This document shows positions 54,173 to 61,846 of a DNA stretch of 64,000 nucleotides, one piece after another; the first letter of the stretch is position 1; the number at the start of each line of letters is the position of its first letter. The DNA lies in NCBI GenBank assembly GCA_000508965.1, contig BAHV02000010.1:736929-800928 (forward strand), written 5' to 3'. This DNA is from Dielma sp000508965 (GTDB taxonomy: Bacteria; Bacillota_I; Bacilli_A; Erysipelotrichales; Erysipelotrichaceae). The translations under genes were made by a program, and so were the position numbers. The notes below the pieces were generated by a model. The model did not search any database, was not told the DNA's origin, and worked only from the letters and a program-made list of their open reading frames with translations.

Positions 54173-54805
54173 ATGGCTAATCAGGTAGCTCCGACAAAAG
54201 GTAATTTGATTGCCACTAAGAAATCACTGTCATTGGCGTCTTTAGGTTATGATCTGATGGATCGTAAGCGCAATATCTTGATACGTGAAATGATGGAGCA
54301 GGTTGAAAATGTGAAAATGCTTCGTGATGAAATAACCAAGACGTATGCTGTCGCTTATTATGCGCTGCAGGAGGCCAATATGTCATTAGGTCTGATTACT
54401 GATATCGTGGACGCGATACCGGTAGATAATGGACTTCAAGTCAGTTACCGCAGTGTAATGGGTGTGGAACTGCCGAAAATTCATTATGAGAAACAGCCGA
54501 TGGAATTGACCTATGGACTGGAACGAGCAAATTCTAAGCTGGATTATGCGTATCGCTGCTTCGCGAAGGTCAAGGAAATGACAATTGTGCTGGCAGAGGT
54601 TGAAAACAGCGTTTATCGGCTTGCTAATACGATACGCAAGACGCAAAAGCGGGCTAACGCTTTAAAGAATATTGTGATTCCTGATTTTAAGCTGACGGTA
54701 AAGAACATCAGTGATGCACTTGAAGAAAAAGAGCGTGAAGAATTCTCGCGTCAGAAGGTAATCAAAACAACTAAGGATAAAATAAAAGAGGAAGCTGCCG
54801 AGTAA
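54173..54805 (+). CDS. ntpD: V-type ATP synthase subunit D
   Basis: 210 residues, two long helices that form the rotor shaft: APTKGNLIATKKSLSLASLGYDLMDRKRNILIREM and TIRKTQKRANALKNIVIP. Last gene; a terminator begins in its final codons. Confidence 0.94.
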   Translation: MANQVAPTKGNLIATKKSLSLASLGYDLMDRKRNILIREMMEQVENVKMLRDEITKTYAVAYYALQEANMSLGLITDIVDAIPVDNGLQVSYRSVMGVELPKIHYEKQPMELTYGLERANSKLDYAYRCFAKVKEMTIVLAEVENSVYRLANTIRKTQKRANALKNIVIPDFKLTVKNISDALEEKEREEFSRQKVIKTTKDKIKEEAAE

Positions 54806-54822
54806 AATCGGCGGTTTTTTTC
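54794..54822 (+). terminator. Terminator of the V-ATPase operon
   Basis: GCCGA-GTAAAA-TCGGC stem, T7 tail. Confidence 0.8.
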
Positions 54823-55018
54823 AGTTTTAAATGATTTGGGAATAAAATTGCCTGTTTTAGGGCATACTCGATACGGAAAGTTACAGGCAGAAAAGCTGCT
54901 TTAGCGAATCTAGGTTTCATCCTTTTAAGCATCAAGTGTAAGAATCCGCCTATTTAAAGGCTTCTGCGGCAATCGGAAAATTATTGATTAAAAAAATTAA
55001 AAAAAGTTAAAAAAATAC
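54823..55018. other. Structured gene-free stretch before the tRNA cluster
   Basis: No ORF. It holds an inverted repeat (TGCCTGT at 54849-54855 and ACAGGCA at 54883-54889), a short GCAG-AAAAG-CTGC hairpin, and a CCGC...GCGG pair near 54955. No known RNA family recognised. Confidence 0.45.
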
Positions 55019-55047
55019 TTGCATTATCTAAAGGTATTTGGTATTAT
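55019..55047 (+). promoter_or_regulatory. Promoter of the tRNA cluster
   Basis: TTGCAT and TATTAT, 17-bp spacer, with an extended -10 TG; 36 bp before the first tRNA. Confidence 0.75.
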
Positions 55048-55082
55048 AAATGGGCACTGATGAGACAGTGAGAAACACCGAT

Positions 55083-55159
55083 GCGCCATTAGCTCAACTG
55101 GATAGAGCGTTTGACTACGGATCAAAAGGTTGTGGGTTCGATTCCTGCATGGCGCGCCA
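55083..55159 (+). tRNA. tRNA-Arg(ACG)
   Basis: 77 nt with CCA encoded. Acceptor GCGCCAT/ATGGCGC, T-loop GGTTCGATTCC, anticodon loop CTACGGA gives ACG. Confidence 0.95.
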
Positions 55160-55179
55160 TTTAATTTAATGTTTGTCGA

Positions 55180-55256
55180 CGGGATGTAGCACAGCTTGGT
55201 AGTGCACTTGATTTGGGATCAAGGGGTCGCAGGTTCGAATCCTGTCATCCCGACCA
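55180..55256 (+). tRNA. tRNA-Pro(TGG)
   Basis: 77 nt, CCA encoded; acceptor CGGGATG/CATCCCG; anticodon loop TTTGGGA gives TGG. Confidence 0.95.
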
Positions 55257-55263
55257 TTAATTT

Positions 55264-55340
55264 GGCTGGGTAGCTTAGTTGGCTAGAGCATCCGGTTCAT
55301 ACCCGGAAGGTCGTGGGTTCGAGTCCCACCCCAGCCACCA
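55264..55340 (+). tRNA. tRNA-Met(CAT), elongator
   Basis: 77 nt, CCA encoded; acceptor GGCTGGG; anticodon loop TTCATAC. Acceptor starts with a normal G-C pair, and the body resembles Bacillus elongator Met. Confidence 0.9.
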
Positions 55341-55364
55341 ACTTATAGATCTAATTAAGGATGC

Positions 55365-55441
55365 GGACCCTTAGCTCAGTTGGTTAGAGCATCCGGCTCA
55401 TAACCGGCGGGTCGTAGGTTCGAGTCCTACAGGGTCCACCA
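55365..55441 (+). tRNA. tRNA-Ile2(CAT, lysidine-modified)
   Basis: 77 nt, CCA encoded; anticodon CAT in CTCATAA, with body GGACCCTTAGCTCAGTTGG very close to Bacillus Ile2, so the C34 is expected to be converted by TilS to read AUA. Confidence 0.85.
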
Positions 55442-55461
55442 GCTTATTTTAAATTGAATAT

Positions 55462-55552
55462 GGAGGAATACCCAAGTGGCTGAAGGGTCCGGTCTTGAAA
55501 ACCGGTAGGTCGTGCGAGCGGCGCCTGGGTTCGAATCCCAGTTCCTCCGCCA
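55462..55552 (+). tRNA. tRNA-Ser(TGA)
   Basis: 91 nt, CCA encoded; long variable arm; anticodon loop CTTGAAA gives TGA. Confidence 0.95.
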
Positions 55553-55594
55553 TTAAAAAAAGGTTAACAATTTCCTTAAAATTGTAATATATAT

Positions 55595-55671
<77 letters not shown>

Positions 55672-55674
55672 AAT

Positions 55675-55750
55675 GGTTCCGTAGCTCAGTCGGTAGAGCA
55701 AAGGACTGAAAATCCTTGTGTCGTTGGTTCGATTCCGACCGGAACCACCA
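55675..55750 (+). tRNA. tRNA-Phe(GAA)
   Basis: 76 nt, CCA encoded; acceptor GGTTCCG/CGGAACC; anticodon loop CTGAAAA gives GAA. Only 3 nt after the initiator. Confidence 0.95.
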
Positions 55751-55762
55751 TTTGAAAAACTT

Positions 55763-55803
55763 GTCCTAGATGTAAGAAAAGACTTATATCTAGGGCTTTT
55801 TTT
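55763..55803 (+). terminator. Terminator of the tRNA cluster
   Basis: 12-bp stem CCTAGATGTAAG/CTTATATCTAGG, then T7. Confidence 0.9.
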
Positions 55804-55937
55804 ATGCTCTTTGATTTTTATGGATATATCTTCAATAGTGAAATAACAAGATTATGACAAGAGTTTTATATGGAAATGTCAGTTTGACTACAGGGGTAAG
55901 GGCCAATAAGAATGTGATGATCATAAAGCTTAAACGT

Positions 55938-55966
55938 TTGATTGCTTTATGAATTTTTGGTATAAT
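55938..55966 (+). promoter_or_regulatory. Promoter of the GGDEF/EAL gene
   Basis: TTGATT and TATAAT, 17-bp spacer, extended -10 TG; 30 bp upstream of the start codon. Confidence 0.8.
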
Positions 55967-55995
55967 TATCTAAATGCTGATGTGAGGTATTTTCA

Positions 55996-57309
55996 ATGGT
56001 AAAGCAAACAATAAATAACGATCAAATTGATGAAATAACAGGCCGATCTAATGCAGAGCGGCTAAGGCATATATATAAAGAAACAGTTTCGAAGGATTAT
56101 CAGCATTATGTATTTGTTACCGCAAACATTAAAGATTTTCGTTACTTCAACCTCAAATATGGCTTTGAACAGGGCAATCAAATCCTTAAAATAGTGCTCG
56201 ACTGTATTTATCATCATCTTGATGATAAAAGCTATGCAGCAAGAGTCCATGCTGATGAATTTCATCTTTTAATCGATTGTGAAAACTATGATGCTTTGAT
56301 AGAGAAGTTTTTGCTTCCTTTTATTGATGAGCTTTTTGATGTGGAAGAACCGATGCTTCATCATAATATTTATATGTCTTTTGGTCTTTATAAGCTGGAG
56401 CGTCCGGATGAGGACTATGCTTATATCTCGAATAAAGCTGAAATAGCCCGCTTGGAATGCCGTGAGTTTAAACATCGCTCATTTTGCTTTGATGATTTGA
56501 GTAAACAGAAGTATAAGGAATACATGATGCGTCATGCCTTAAATGACAAGCTGACAGAAGCGCGGCTAAATAAAGAATTTGTTCCTTATATCCAGCCTAA
56601 AATAGATCTGTCCAGCGAACAGGTAGTTGGCGGAGAGGTTTTAATGCGCTGGATCAATGAAAAGGGTGAATTAATTCCTTTAACGGATTTCTTTTTTTCA
56701 TTGAATGAAAAAGGTGATATTTATTTGATTGATCTATACTTATTTGATCAAGTTTGTCATTGGATGAATCAACGCTTGAAAGCGCGGCTTCCCTTGGTGC
56801 CGGTAAGTTTTAATATAACCAATACTTCTTTCTTTGATATCAATTTTCTTGATGATTATTTAAATATTCTGCATCAATATGAGATTCCCAAGGAATATAT
56901 TGAGTTTGAATTTTTAGAGGATATCCAATATGGCTTAAATGAGCAGGTTATTGAAACCATTGAGAAGCTAAAAGCAATTGGTTTTACATGTTCTTTAGAT
57001 GATTTTGGCAGCGGTTATTCTTCCTATAATGTATTATTAAAAACACAGGTTGATATTATCAAGTTGGATCGTATGTTTTTTCAGAAGCAATTAACCGAAA
57101 AGTATGCAAAGATGCTGAATTACACCATCCTTGCATTAAAGGAAATGGACCTTAAAATTCTTGCGGAAGGTGTTGAAACTAAGGAATATGTTGACTTTCT
57201 TAAGTCAGCAGGTTGTGATTATGTACAGGGATTCTATTATTATAAACCAATGCCGCTTGATGAATTTCAACAGCTGATTGATAAACAGGCAGAGGTGCAA
57301 ACAGCTTAA
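55996..57309 (+). CDS. GGDEF-EAL protein with degenerate GGDEF (probable c-di-GMP phosphodiesterase)
   Basis: 437 residues. Residues about 10-170 fold like GGDEF but the signature reads HADEF (ARVHADEFHLL), so diguanylate cyclase activity is unlikely. Residues about 178-430 are an EAL domain: the EAL itself is EVL (GGEVLMRW), and NITNTS, EFLED, LDDFGSGYSS, IIKLDR, AEGVET and QGFYYYKP are present, so metal and catalytic residues are mostly kept. No membrane or sensor domain. It is alone with its own promoter and terminator. Activity is inference. Confidence 0.9.
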   Translation: MVKQTINNDQIDEITGRSNAERLRHIYKETVSKDYQHYVFVTANIKDFRYFNLKYGFEQGNQILKIVLDCIYHHLDDKSYAARVHADEFHLLIDCENYDALIEKFLLPFIDELFDVEEPMLHHNIYMSFGLYKLERPDEDYAYISNKAEIARLECREFKHRSFCFDDLSKQKYKEYMMRHALNDKLTEARLNKEFVPYIQPKIDLSSEQVVGGEVLMRWINEKGELIPLTDFFFSLNEKGDIYLIDLYLFDQVCHWMNQRLKARLPLVPVSFNITNTSFFDINFLDDYLNILHQYEIPKEYIEFEFLEDIQYGLNEQVIETIEKLKAIGFTCSLDDFGSGYSSYNVLLKTQVDIIKLDRMFFQKQLTEKYAKMLNYTILALKEMDLKILAEGVETKEYVDFLKSAGCDYVQGFYYYKPMPLDEFQQLIDKQAEVQTA

Positions 57310-57319
57310 GGGTTAGAAT

Positions 57320-57365
57320 AAGGCAGAAGCTATTGAGGAGTATAACTCAAGCGGATGCCTTTTTT
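57320..57365 (+). terminator. Terminator after the GGDEF/EAL gene
   Basis: Bipartite stem AGGCA/TGCCT and TTGAG/CTCAA, then T6. Confidence 0.65.
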
Positions 57366-57375
57366 GATTGCCAGA

Positions 57376-57405
57376 TTGTTTTTTGTGATTGGAAAAAGGT
57401 ATAAT
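57376..57405 (+). promoter_or_regulatory. Promoter of the HAD phosphatase gene
   Basis: TTGTTT and TATAAT with an 18-bp spacer, 25 bp before the start codon. Confidence 0.6.
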
Positions 57406-57429
57406 ATAAAAAAGTATAGGAGGTTTACA

Positions 57430-58158
57430 ATGAAAAGGACAGCGGCATTTTTTGATATTGACGGAACGATTTATCGGGAAGGTTTGATTACTGAATTATT
57501 CAAGAAATTTGTGACCCATGAGCTTGTTGATCAGACACGCTGGCATGATGATGTCCGGCCGGTTTTTATGAAATGGGATCGCCGGCAAGGAGAATATGAT
57601 GATTATTTAATGAAAATGACAGATATATTTAAGGAAACCATTGTTGGTCTGTCTGAGGAACATGTTAAATTCATAGCCGCTAAGGTCATTGAACAGAAAG
57701 GGGATCGGGTATATACATTTACCCGTGATGAAATTTTGATGCATCGCAGGCTGGGGCATTTAGTGATTGCAATATCAGGTTCACCTTATGAATTGGTCAG
57801 TGAAATGGCGGCTAAGTATGCGTTTGATGATTTTCGCGGTACAGTATATAAAACAGATGAAAAGGGATGTTATACGGGTGAAATCATACCGATGTGGGAT
57901 TCCCGCAGTAAGCAGAAAGCGATTCAGCAATTATGCAGTGAATATGATCTTGAATTGAGTGAATGTTATGCTTATGGAGATACGACGGGTGATTTCACAA
58001 TGTTTCAGCATGTCGGACATCCATATGCGATAAATCCTACCCGCGAGCTGCTTAATCGGATAATGAACGATCCTGAGGTAAAGGCAAAAATTCAAGTGAT
58101 AGTGGAGCGTAAGGATGTCGTTTATGAAATGGATATTCATAATATGAAACTGCGCTGA
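57430..58158 (+). CDS. HAD-superfamily phosphatase (SerB/HAD-IB type)
   Basis: 242 residues from ATG 57430 after AGGAGG; a longer frame is not supported. Motif I AAFFDIDGTIYRE, motif II AISGSPYELVSEM, motif IV YAYGDTTGDFTMFQHVG. Insertion between I and II of a helical cap of HAD subclass I. Likely phosphoserine/phosphomonoester phosphatase of unassigned substrate. Confidence 0.85.
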   Translation: MKRTAAFFDIDGTIYREGLITELFKKFVTHELVDQTRWHDDVRPVFMKWDRRQGEYDDYLMKMTDIFKETIVGLSEEHVKFIAAKVIEQKGDRVYTFTRDEILMHRRLGHLVIAISGSPYELVSEMAAKYAFDDFRGTVYKTDEKGCYTGEIIPMWDSRSKQKAIQQLCSEYDLELSECYAYGDTTGDFTMFQHVGHPYAINPTRELLNRIMNDPEVKAKIQVIVERKDVVYEMDIHNMKLR

Positions 58159-58276
58159 TTTAGATGCTAGTGCTGCGGTAATCTAACATTATGTTTGTAA
58201 GAAATCGGAACCAATCAGTGTCAGACTGTAAATTAGCTCAATCATCGTTTATAATGAATGTGTCAGGAGAGAAGAT

Positions 58277-59362
58277 ATGAAGTATATTGGAAAAGTGTTG
58301 ATGATGCTGTTGATTATTCTTGGTGTCAGCGGCTGTCAGTCTTCAAGGGCTTATGAGGCAAAGCAGCCGCCGATGCCAAATCAGCTTGCGGAAGCGGTGA
58401 ATGAAGATACAGAAGATACGGAAGGTGAGCTGGAAATTTACTTTTTGGATACGGGTAATTCTGACTGTATTTTCATTAATGCAAAGCAAAAGGTGCTGAT
58501 TGATGCCGGTGACAATGATGATGAATCGATGATCGTTGATTTTTTGAAAGCATTGAAGGTTGAAAAAATCGATTATCTGGTGAATACGCATCCTGATGCA
58601 GATCATGCCGGTGGTTTGGATGCAGTTATTGAAAATTTTGCGATTGGTACAGTCTTTATTTCAAATGGTTCCGCAGAATCTAAAACATATCGCGATTTTG
58701 TCAATGCGGCGGTTGACAAGGGATTGTCACCCTCAGTTCCATTAGCCGATAAGCTGTTTTATCTGCAGCCGGAGATGTTTATGCGTTTCTATAATACAGA
58801 GGCTAAGGGAAGCGGTAATGAGGTATCTTTAATTGTTGAGCTTGTTTATAAGCAGAAGCATTTCTTGTTTATGGGTGATGCTGAAAAGGCACAGGAACTG
58901 GCTGTCTTGGATCAGCTTGATGATGTTGATCTTGTTAAAATCGGACATCATGGTTCAAGAACTTCCACAAGTCAAGAATTGCTGGAACGGATTAAACCGG
59001 AAATAGCGGTCATTCTGTGTGGAAAGAACAACTCCTATGGTCATCCGCATCAAGAAGTGCTGGATCGGCTGACAGCTTATGGTGCTGAGGTATATCGAAC
59101 AGATATGCAGGGTATGCTTCATGTGCATAGTGACGGCGTAAATCTTAGCATTGAGGCAATGGCAGAGAGTAATAAGCCGTCTTATGATGAAAATACATCG
59201 GCTGCTGAAGAAGCAGGATATTATATTGGTAATCTTAATTCTAAGAAATTTCATTTGGCAGAGTGTCATTCATTGCCTGCCAAAAAGAATCAAATTATAT
59301 TTGATAGTTATGAGGATGCGGTTAATCAAGGTTATACGCCTTGTAAAGTATGTAACCCATAA
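58277..59362 (+). CDS. Lipoprotein with ComEC-type metallo-beta-lactamase domain and Ada-like Cys tail
   Basis: 361 residues. Signal peptide with lipobox GVSGC (Cys20). Residues about 50-290 form a metallo-beta-lactamase domain of the ComEC/Rec2 C-terminal type: LDTGNSDCIFINAKQKVLIDAGDN, THPDADHAGG (HxxDHxG-type), FMGDAE, IGHHGSRTSTS. Residues about 315-361 carry YIGNLNSKKFHLAECHSLP and TPCKVCNP, a small Ada-type zinc-binding module. An exported nuclease acting on DNA is possible; there is no membrane competence channel around it. TATAAT at 58250-58255. Confidence 0.85.
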   Translation: MKYIGKVLMMLLIILGVSGCQSSRAYEAKQPPMPNQLAEAVNEDTEDTEGELEIYFLDTGNSDCIFINAKQKVLIDAGDNDDESMIVDFLKALKVEKIDYLVNTHPDADHAGGLDAVIENFAIGTVFISNGSAESKTYRDFVNAAVDKGLSPSVPLADKLFYLQPEMFMRFYNTEAKGSGNEVSLIVELVYKQKHFLFMGDAEKAQELAVLDQLDDVDLVKIGHHGSRTSTSQELLERIKPEIAVILCGKNNSYGHPHQEVLDRLTAYGAEVYRTDMQGMLHVHSDGVNLSIEAMAESNKPSYDENTSAAEEAGYYIGNLNSKKFHLAECHSLPAKKNQIIFDSYEDAVNQGYTPCKVCNP

Positions 59363-59378
59363 GGAAGAGGTGAAAAGA

Positions 59379-60698
59379 ATGGTTCAGGAATCATTATTTG
59401 ATGACCGTGCGATGAGTGATCCGCTGGCAAGCCGGCTGCGGCCGAAGTCCTTGGATGATTATGTAGGACAAAAGCATCTTTTAGGTGAGGGAAAGGTGCT
59501 TGCTCAGTTAATAAAGAATGATCAGGTATCTTCGATGATTTTTTGGGGTCCGCCGGGTGTCGGCAAGACCACGCTGGCAAGAATTATCGCCGGTAAAACG
59601 AAAAGCCGTTTCATTGATTTCAGTGCTGTTACCAGCGGCATAAAAGAGATCAAGGAAGTAATGAATAAGGCTGAAAGTGCACGATTAATGGGGGAACGGA
59701 CGATTTTATTCATTGATGAGATTCATCGCTTCAATAAGGCTCAGCAGGATGCTTTTCTGCCGTTTGTGGAAAAGGGAAGCATTATATTGATTGGCGCGAC
59801 GACTGAAAATCCTTCCTTTGAGATTAATTCTGCGTTATTGTCCAGATGCAAGGTTTTTGTGCTTCAGGCCTTATCGTCAGATGATTTGTCTGAATTAATT
59901 CGTCATGCGATCAGTTCACTAAAGGGATTTGGTAATTTTAAAGTCAATATCAGTGATGAAATGATTTATATGATTGCTAATTTTGCTAATGGTGATGCTC
60001 GTGTGGCGTTAAATACATTGGAAATGGTTGTGCTGAATGGTGAACGTCAAGGCATTGAGATTACGATTACCAAGGAGACTTTAGAACAATGCATCAGTAA
60101 AAAGTCATTGCTTTATGATAAAAAGGGGGAGGAGCATTATAACCTTATCTCTGCACTTCATAAATCAATGCGTAACAGTGATGTAGATGCATCCGTCTAT
60201 TGGCTTGCAAGAATGCTCGAAGCGGGCGAGGACCCGCTTTATGTGGCCCGCAGAGTCGTGCGTTTTGCCAGTGAGGATATCGGCATGGCTGACAGCCGGG
60301 CATTGGAAATTGCGGTTGCTGCTTATCAGGCCTGTCATTTTCTGGGGATGCCGGAGTGTAATGTGCATTTAACGCATGCGGTTACATATATGGCACTGGC
60401 TCCAAAATCTAATGCTTTATATGCCGCCTATGGGAAAGCTGCCGATGATGCTTCAAAAATGCTGGCTGAACCGGTACCGCTGCAGATACGCAATGCACCG
60501 ACCAAGCTGATGAAGGATTTAAACTATGGGGCAGGCTATCAGTATGCTCATGATACTGATGATAAACTCACCACTATGCGCTGTCTGCCTGATTCTTTGC
60601 TGAATCATTCTTATTATCATCCAACGAATCAAGGATCAGAGGCACGCGTACAGGAACGGATGAAGCAAATTGATGAATGGCGTAAAAAACACCAATAG
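59379..60698 (+). CDS. rarA: Replication-associated recombination protein RarA (MgsA)
   Basis: 439 residues from ATG 59379 (GGAAGAGGTG); the longer frame covers the upstream gene. AAA+ ATPase: Walker A GPPGVGKTTLA (57-67), Walker B ILFIDEIHRFNK, sensor GATTENPSFEIN, and the C-terminal tetramerisation part (NHSYYHPTNQGSEARVQERM). Acts at stalled forks. Confidence 0.95.
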   Translation: MVQESLFDDRAMSDPLASRLRPKSLDDYVGQKHLLGEGKVLAQLIKNDQVSSMIFWGPPGVGKTTLARIIAGKTKSRFIDFSAVTSGIKEIKEVMNKAESARLMGERTILFIDEIHRFNKAQQDAFLPFVEKGSIILIGATTENPSFEINSALLSRCKVFVLQALSSDDLSELIRHAISSLKGFGNFKVNISDEMIYMIANFANGDARVALNTLEMVVLNGERQGIEITITKETLEQCISKKSLLYDKKGEEHYNLISALHKSMRNSDVDASVYWLARMLEAGEDPLYVARRVVRFASEDIGMADSRALEIAVAAYQACHFLGMPECNVHLTHAVTYMALAPKSNALYAAYGKAADDASKMLAEPVPLQIRNAPTKLMKDLNYGAGYQYAHDTDDKLTTMRCLPDSLLNHSYYHPTNQGSEARVQERMKQIDEWRKKHQ

Positions 60699-60706
60699 GA
60701 GTAGTT

Positions 60707-61411
60707 ATGAAAGTAACATATATTGATCACAGCGGTTTTATGATTGAATTAGCGCATACGATTTTAGTTTTTGATTATTATCGCGGTGAGATACCTGCTT
60801 TTAATCAGTCAAAGAAGGTGTATGTTTTTGCTTCTCACACGCATCAGGATCATTTTAATCGTGAGATTCTTGATTGGCAGGGAGATATTCAATGGATATT
60901 ATCGAAAGATATCCGGATTAAGCCAGCCGATAAAATTCATCAGGTAAAAGCTAATGGCAGTTATTTGTTTGATGAGCTGAAATGTGAAACACTGCATTCT
61001 ACTGATCAGGGAGTTGCATTTATGGTTAATGTGGAGGGGGTGTCTATTTACCATGCCGGTGATTTGAATTGGTGGCATTGGGAAGGGGAGAACAGCGATG
61101 GTGAAAATAAAGCTGCGAAGAATGCATTTTTAAAGGAAATGGATAAGCTGAAGGACAGAACCTTTGATTTGGCCTTTGTTCCGCTTGATCCCCGTCAGGA
61201 AAAGCAATTCAGCTGGGGGATGCTTGCCTTTTTAAAGAGTGCGGATGCTAAATTGGTTTTTCCGATGCATATGTGGGAAGACTATGCAGTGATTAAACGG
61301 TTTTTAGCACTGGATGAGGCTAAGGAATATAAGGATAAAATCGTTAAGATTGAACACATGAATCAATTATTTACAATTAAAGAAGGAGAAAATCATGAAT
61401 TATACATTTAA
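60707..61411 (+). CDS. Metallo-beta-lactamase-fold hydrolase
   Basis: 234 residues. VTYIDHSGFMIELAHTILVFDYY, ASHTHQDHFNREI (HxHxDH) and YHAGDLNWWHW (metal Asp) mark an MBL fold related to the UPF0173/UlaG group. Reaction unknown. GGAG at 60698 region; 8 bp after rarA; overlaps the VOC gene by 17 bp. Confidence 0.8.
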   Translation: MKVTYIDHSGFMIELAHTILVFDYYRGEIPAFNQSKKVYVFASHTHQDHFNREILDWQGDIQWILSKDIRIKPADKIHQVKANGSYLFDELKCETLHSTDQGVAFMVNVEGVSIYHAGDLNWWHWEGENSDGENKAAKNAFLKEMDKLKDRTFDLAFVPLDPRQEKQFSWGMLAFLKSADAKLVFPMHMWEDYAVIKRFLALDEAKEYKDKIVKIEHMNQLFTIKEGENHELYI

Positions 61412-61766
61412 TCATTTTAATTTTAATGTCTGTGATTTACAGAAAAGCTTGGCGTTTTATAAGGAAGCATTAGGTTTGGAGGTTGTGCGCAAGAAAGAAG
61501 CGGCTGACGGCAGTTTTATATTGGCTTATCTGGGTGATGGGAAGAGTGATTTTACACTTGAATTGACTTGGCTGAAGGATCATCCGCAGAAGTATGATCT
61601 TGGTGAAGAAGAGTTTCATTTGGCTTTGACGGTGAATGATTATGAAACATCTTTTAAGAAGCATCAGGCGATGGGCTGTGTGTGCTTTAATAATGAAGCG
61701 ATGGGAATTTATTTTATAAATGACCCGGATGGCTATTGGATTGAAATCGTTCCTTTGAAACGCTGA
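61395..61766 (+). CDS. VOC-superfamily protein (glyoxalase I-like)
   Basis: 123 residues, two VOC repeats with metal ligands His7 (FNHFNFNV), Glu in TLELTW, His in EFHLALTV and Glu in GYWIEIVP. Usual length of lactoylglutathione lyase-like proteins. AAGGAG site inside the previous gene. Confidence 0.88.
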   Translation: MNYTFNHFNFNVCDLQKSLAFYKEALGLEVVRKKEAADGSFILAYLGDGKSDFTLELTWLKDHPQKYDLGEEEFHLALTVNDYETSFKKHQAMGCVCFNNEAMGIYFINDPDGYWIEIVPLKR

Positions 61767-61805
61767 TAAGTTGATAGAAAAAATAGTGCAAAAGAGTGAT
61801 AAAAA

Positions 61806-61814
61806 TGATATTAT
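61806..61814 (+). promoter_or_regulatory. Extended -10 promoter of guaA
   Basis: TGATATTAT, 33 bp before the guaA start. No purine riboswitch is visible in the 80-bp gap. Confidence 0.5.
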
Positions 61815-61846
61815 AGTTAGGAAATTGTAAAGAAAAGGAGAAGTTT

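Noticed and set aside
54823..55018. A riboswitch (c-di-GMP or T-box)
   Set aside because: Neither the conserved T-box GGTGG sequence nor the c-di-GMP core could be found, and the downstream genes are tRNAs.
59151..59378. N-terminal extension of RarA
   Set aside because: It overlaps the MBL lipoprotein gene in another frame; the GAGGTG site and AAA+ family start support 59379.
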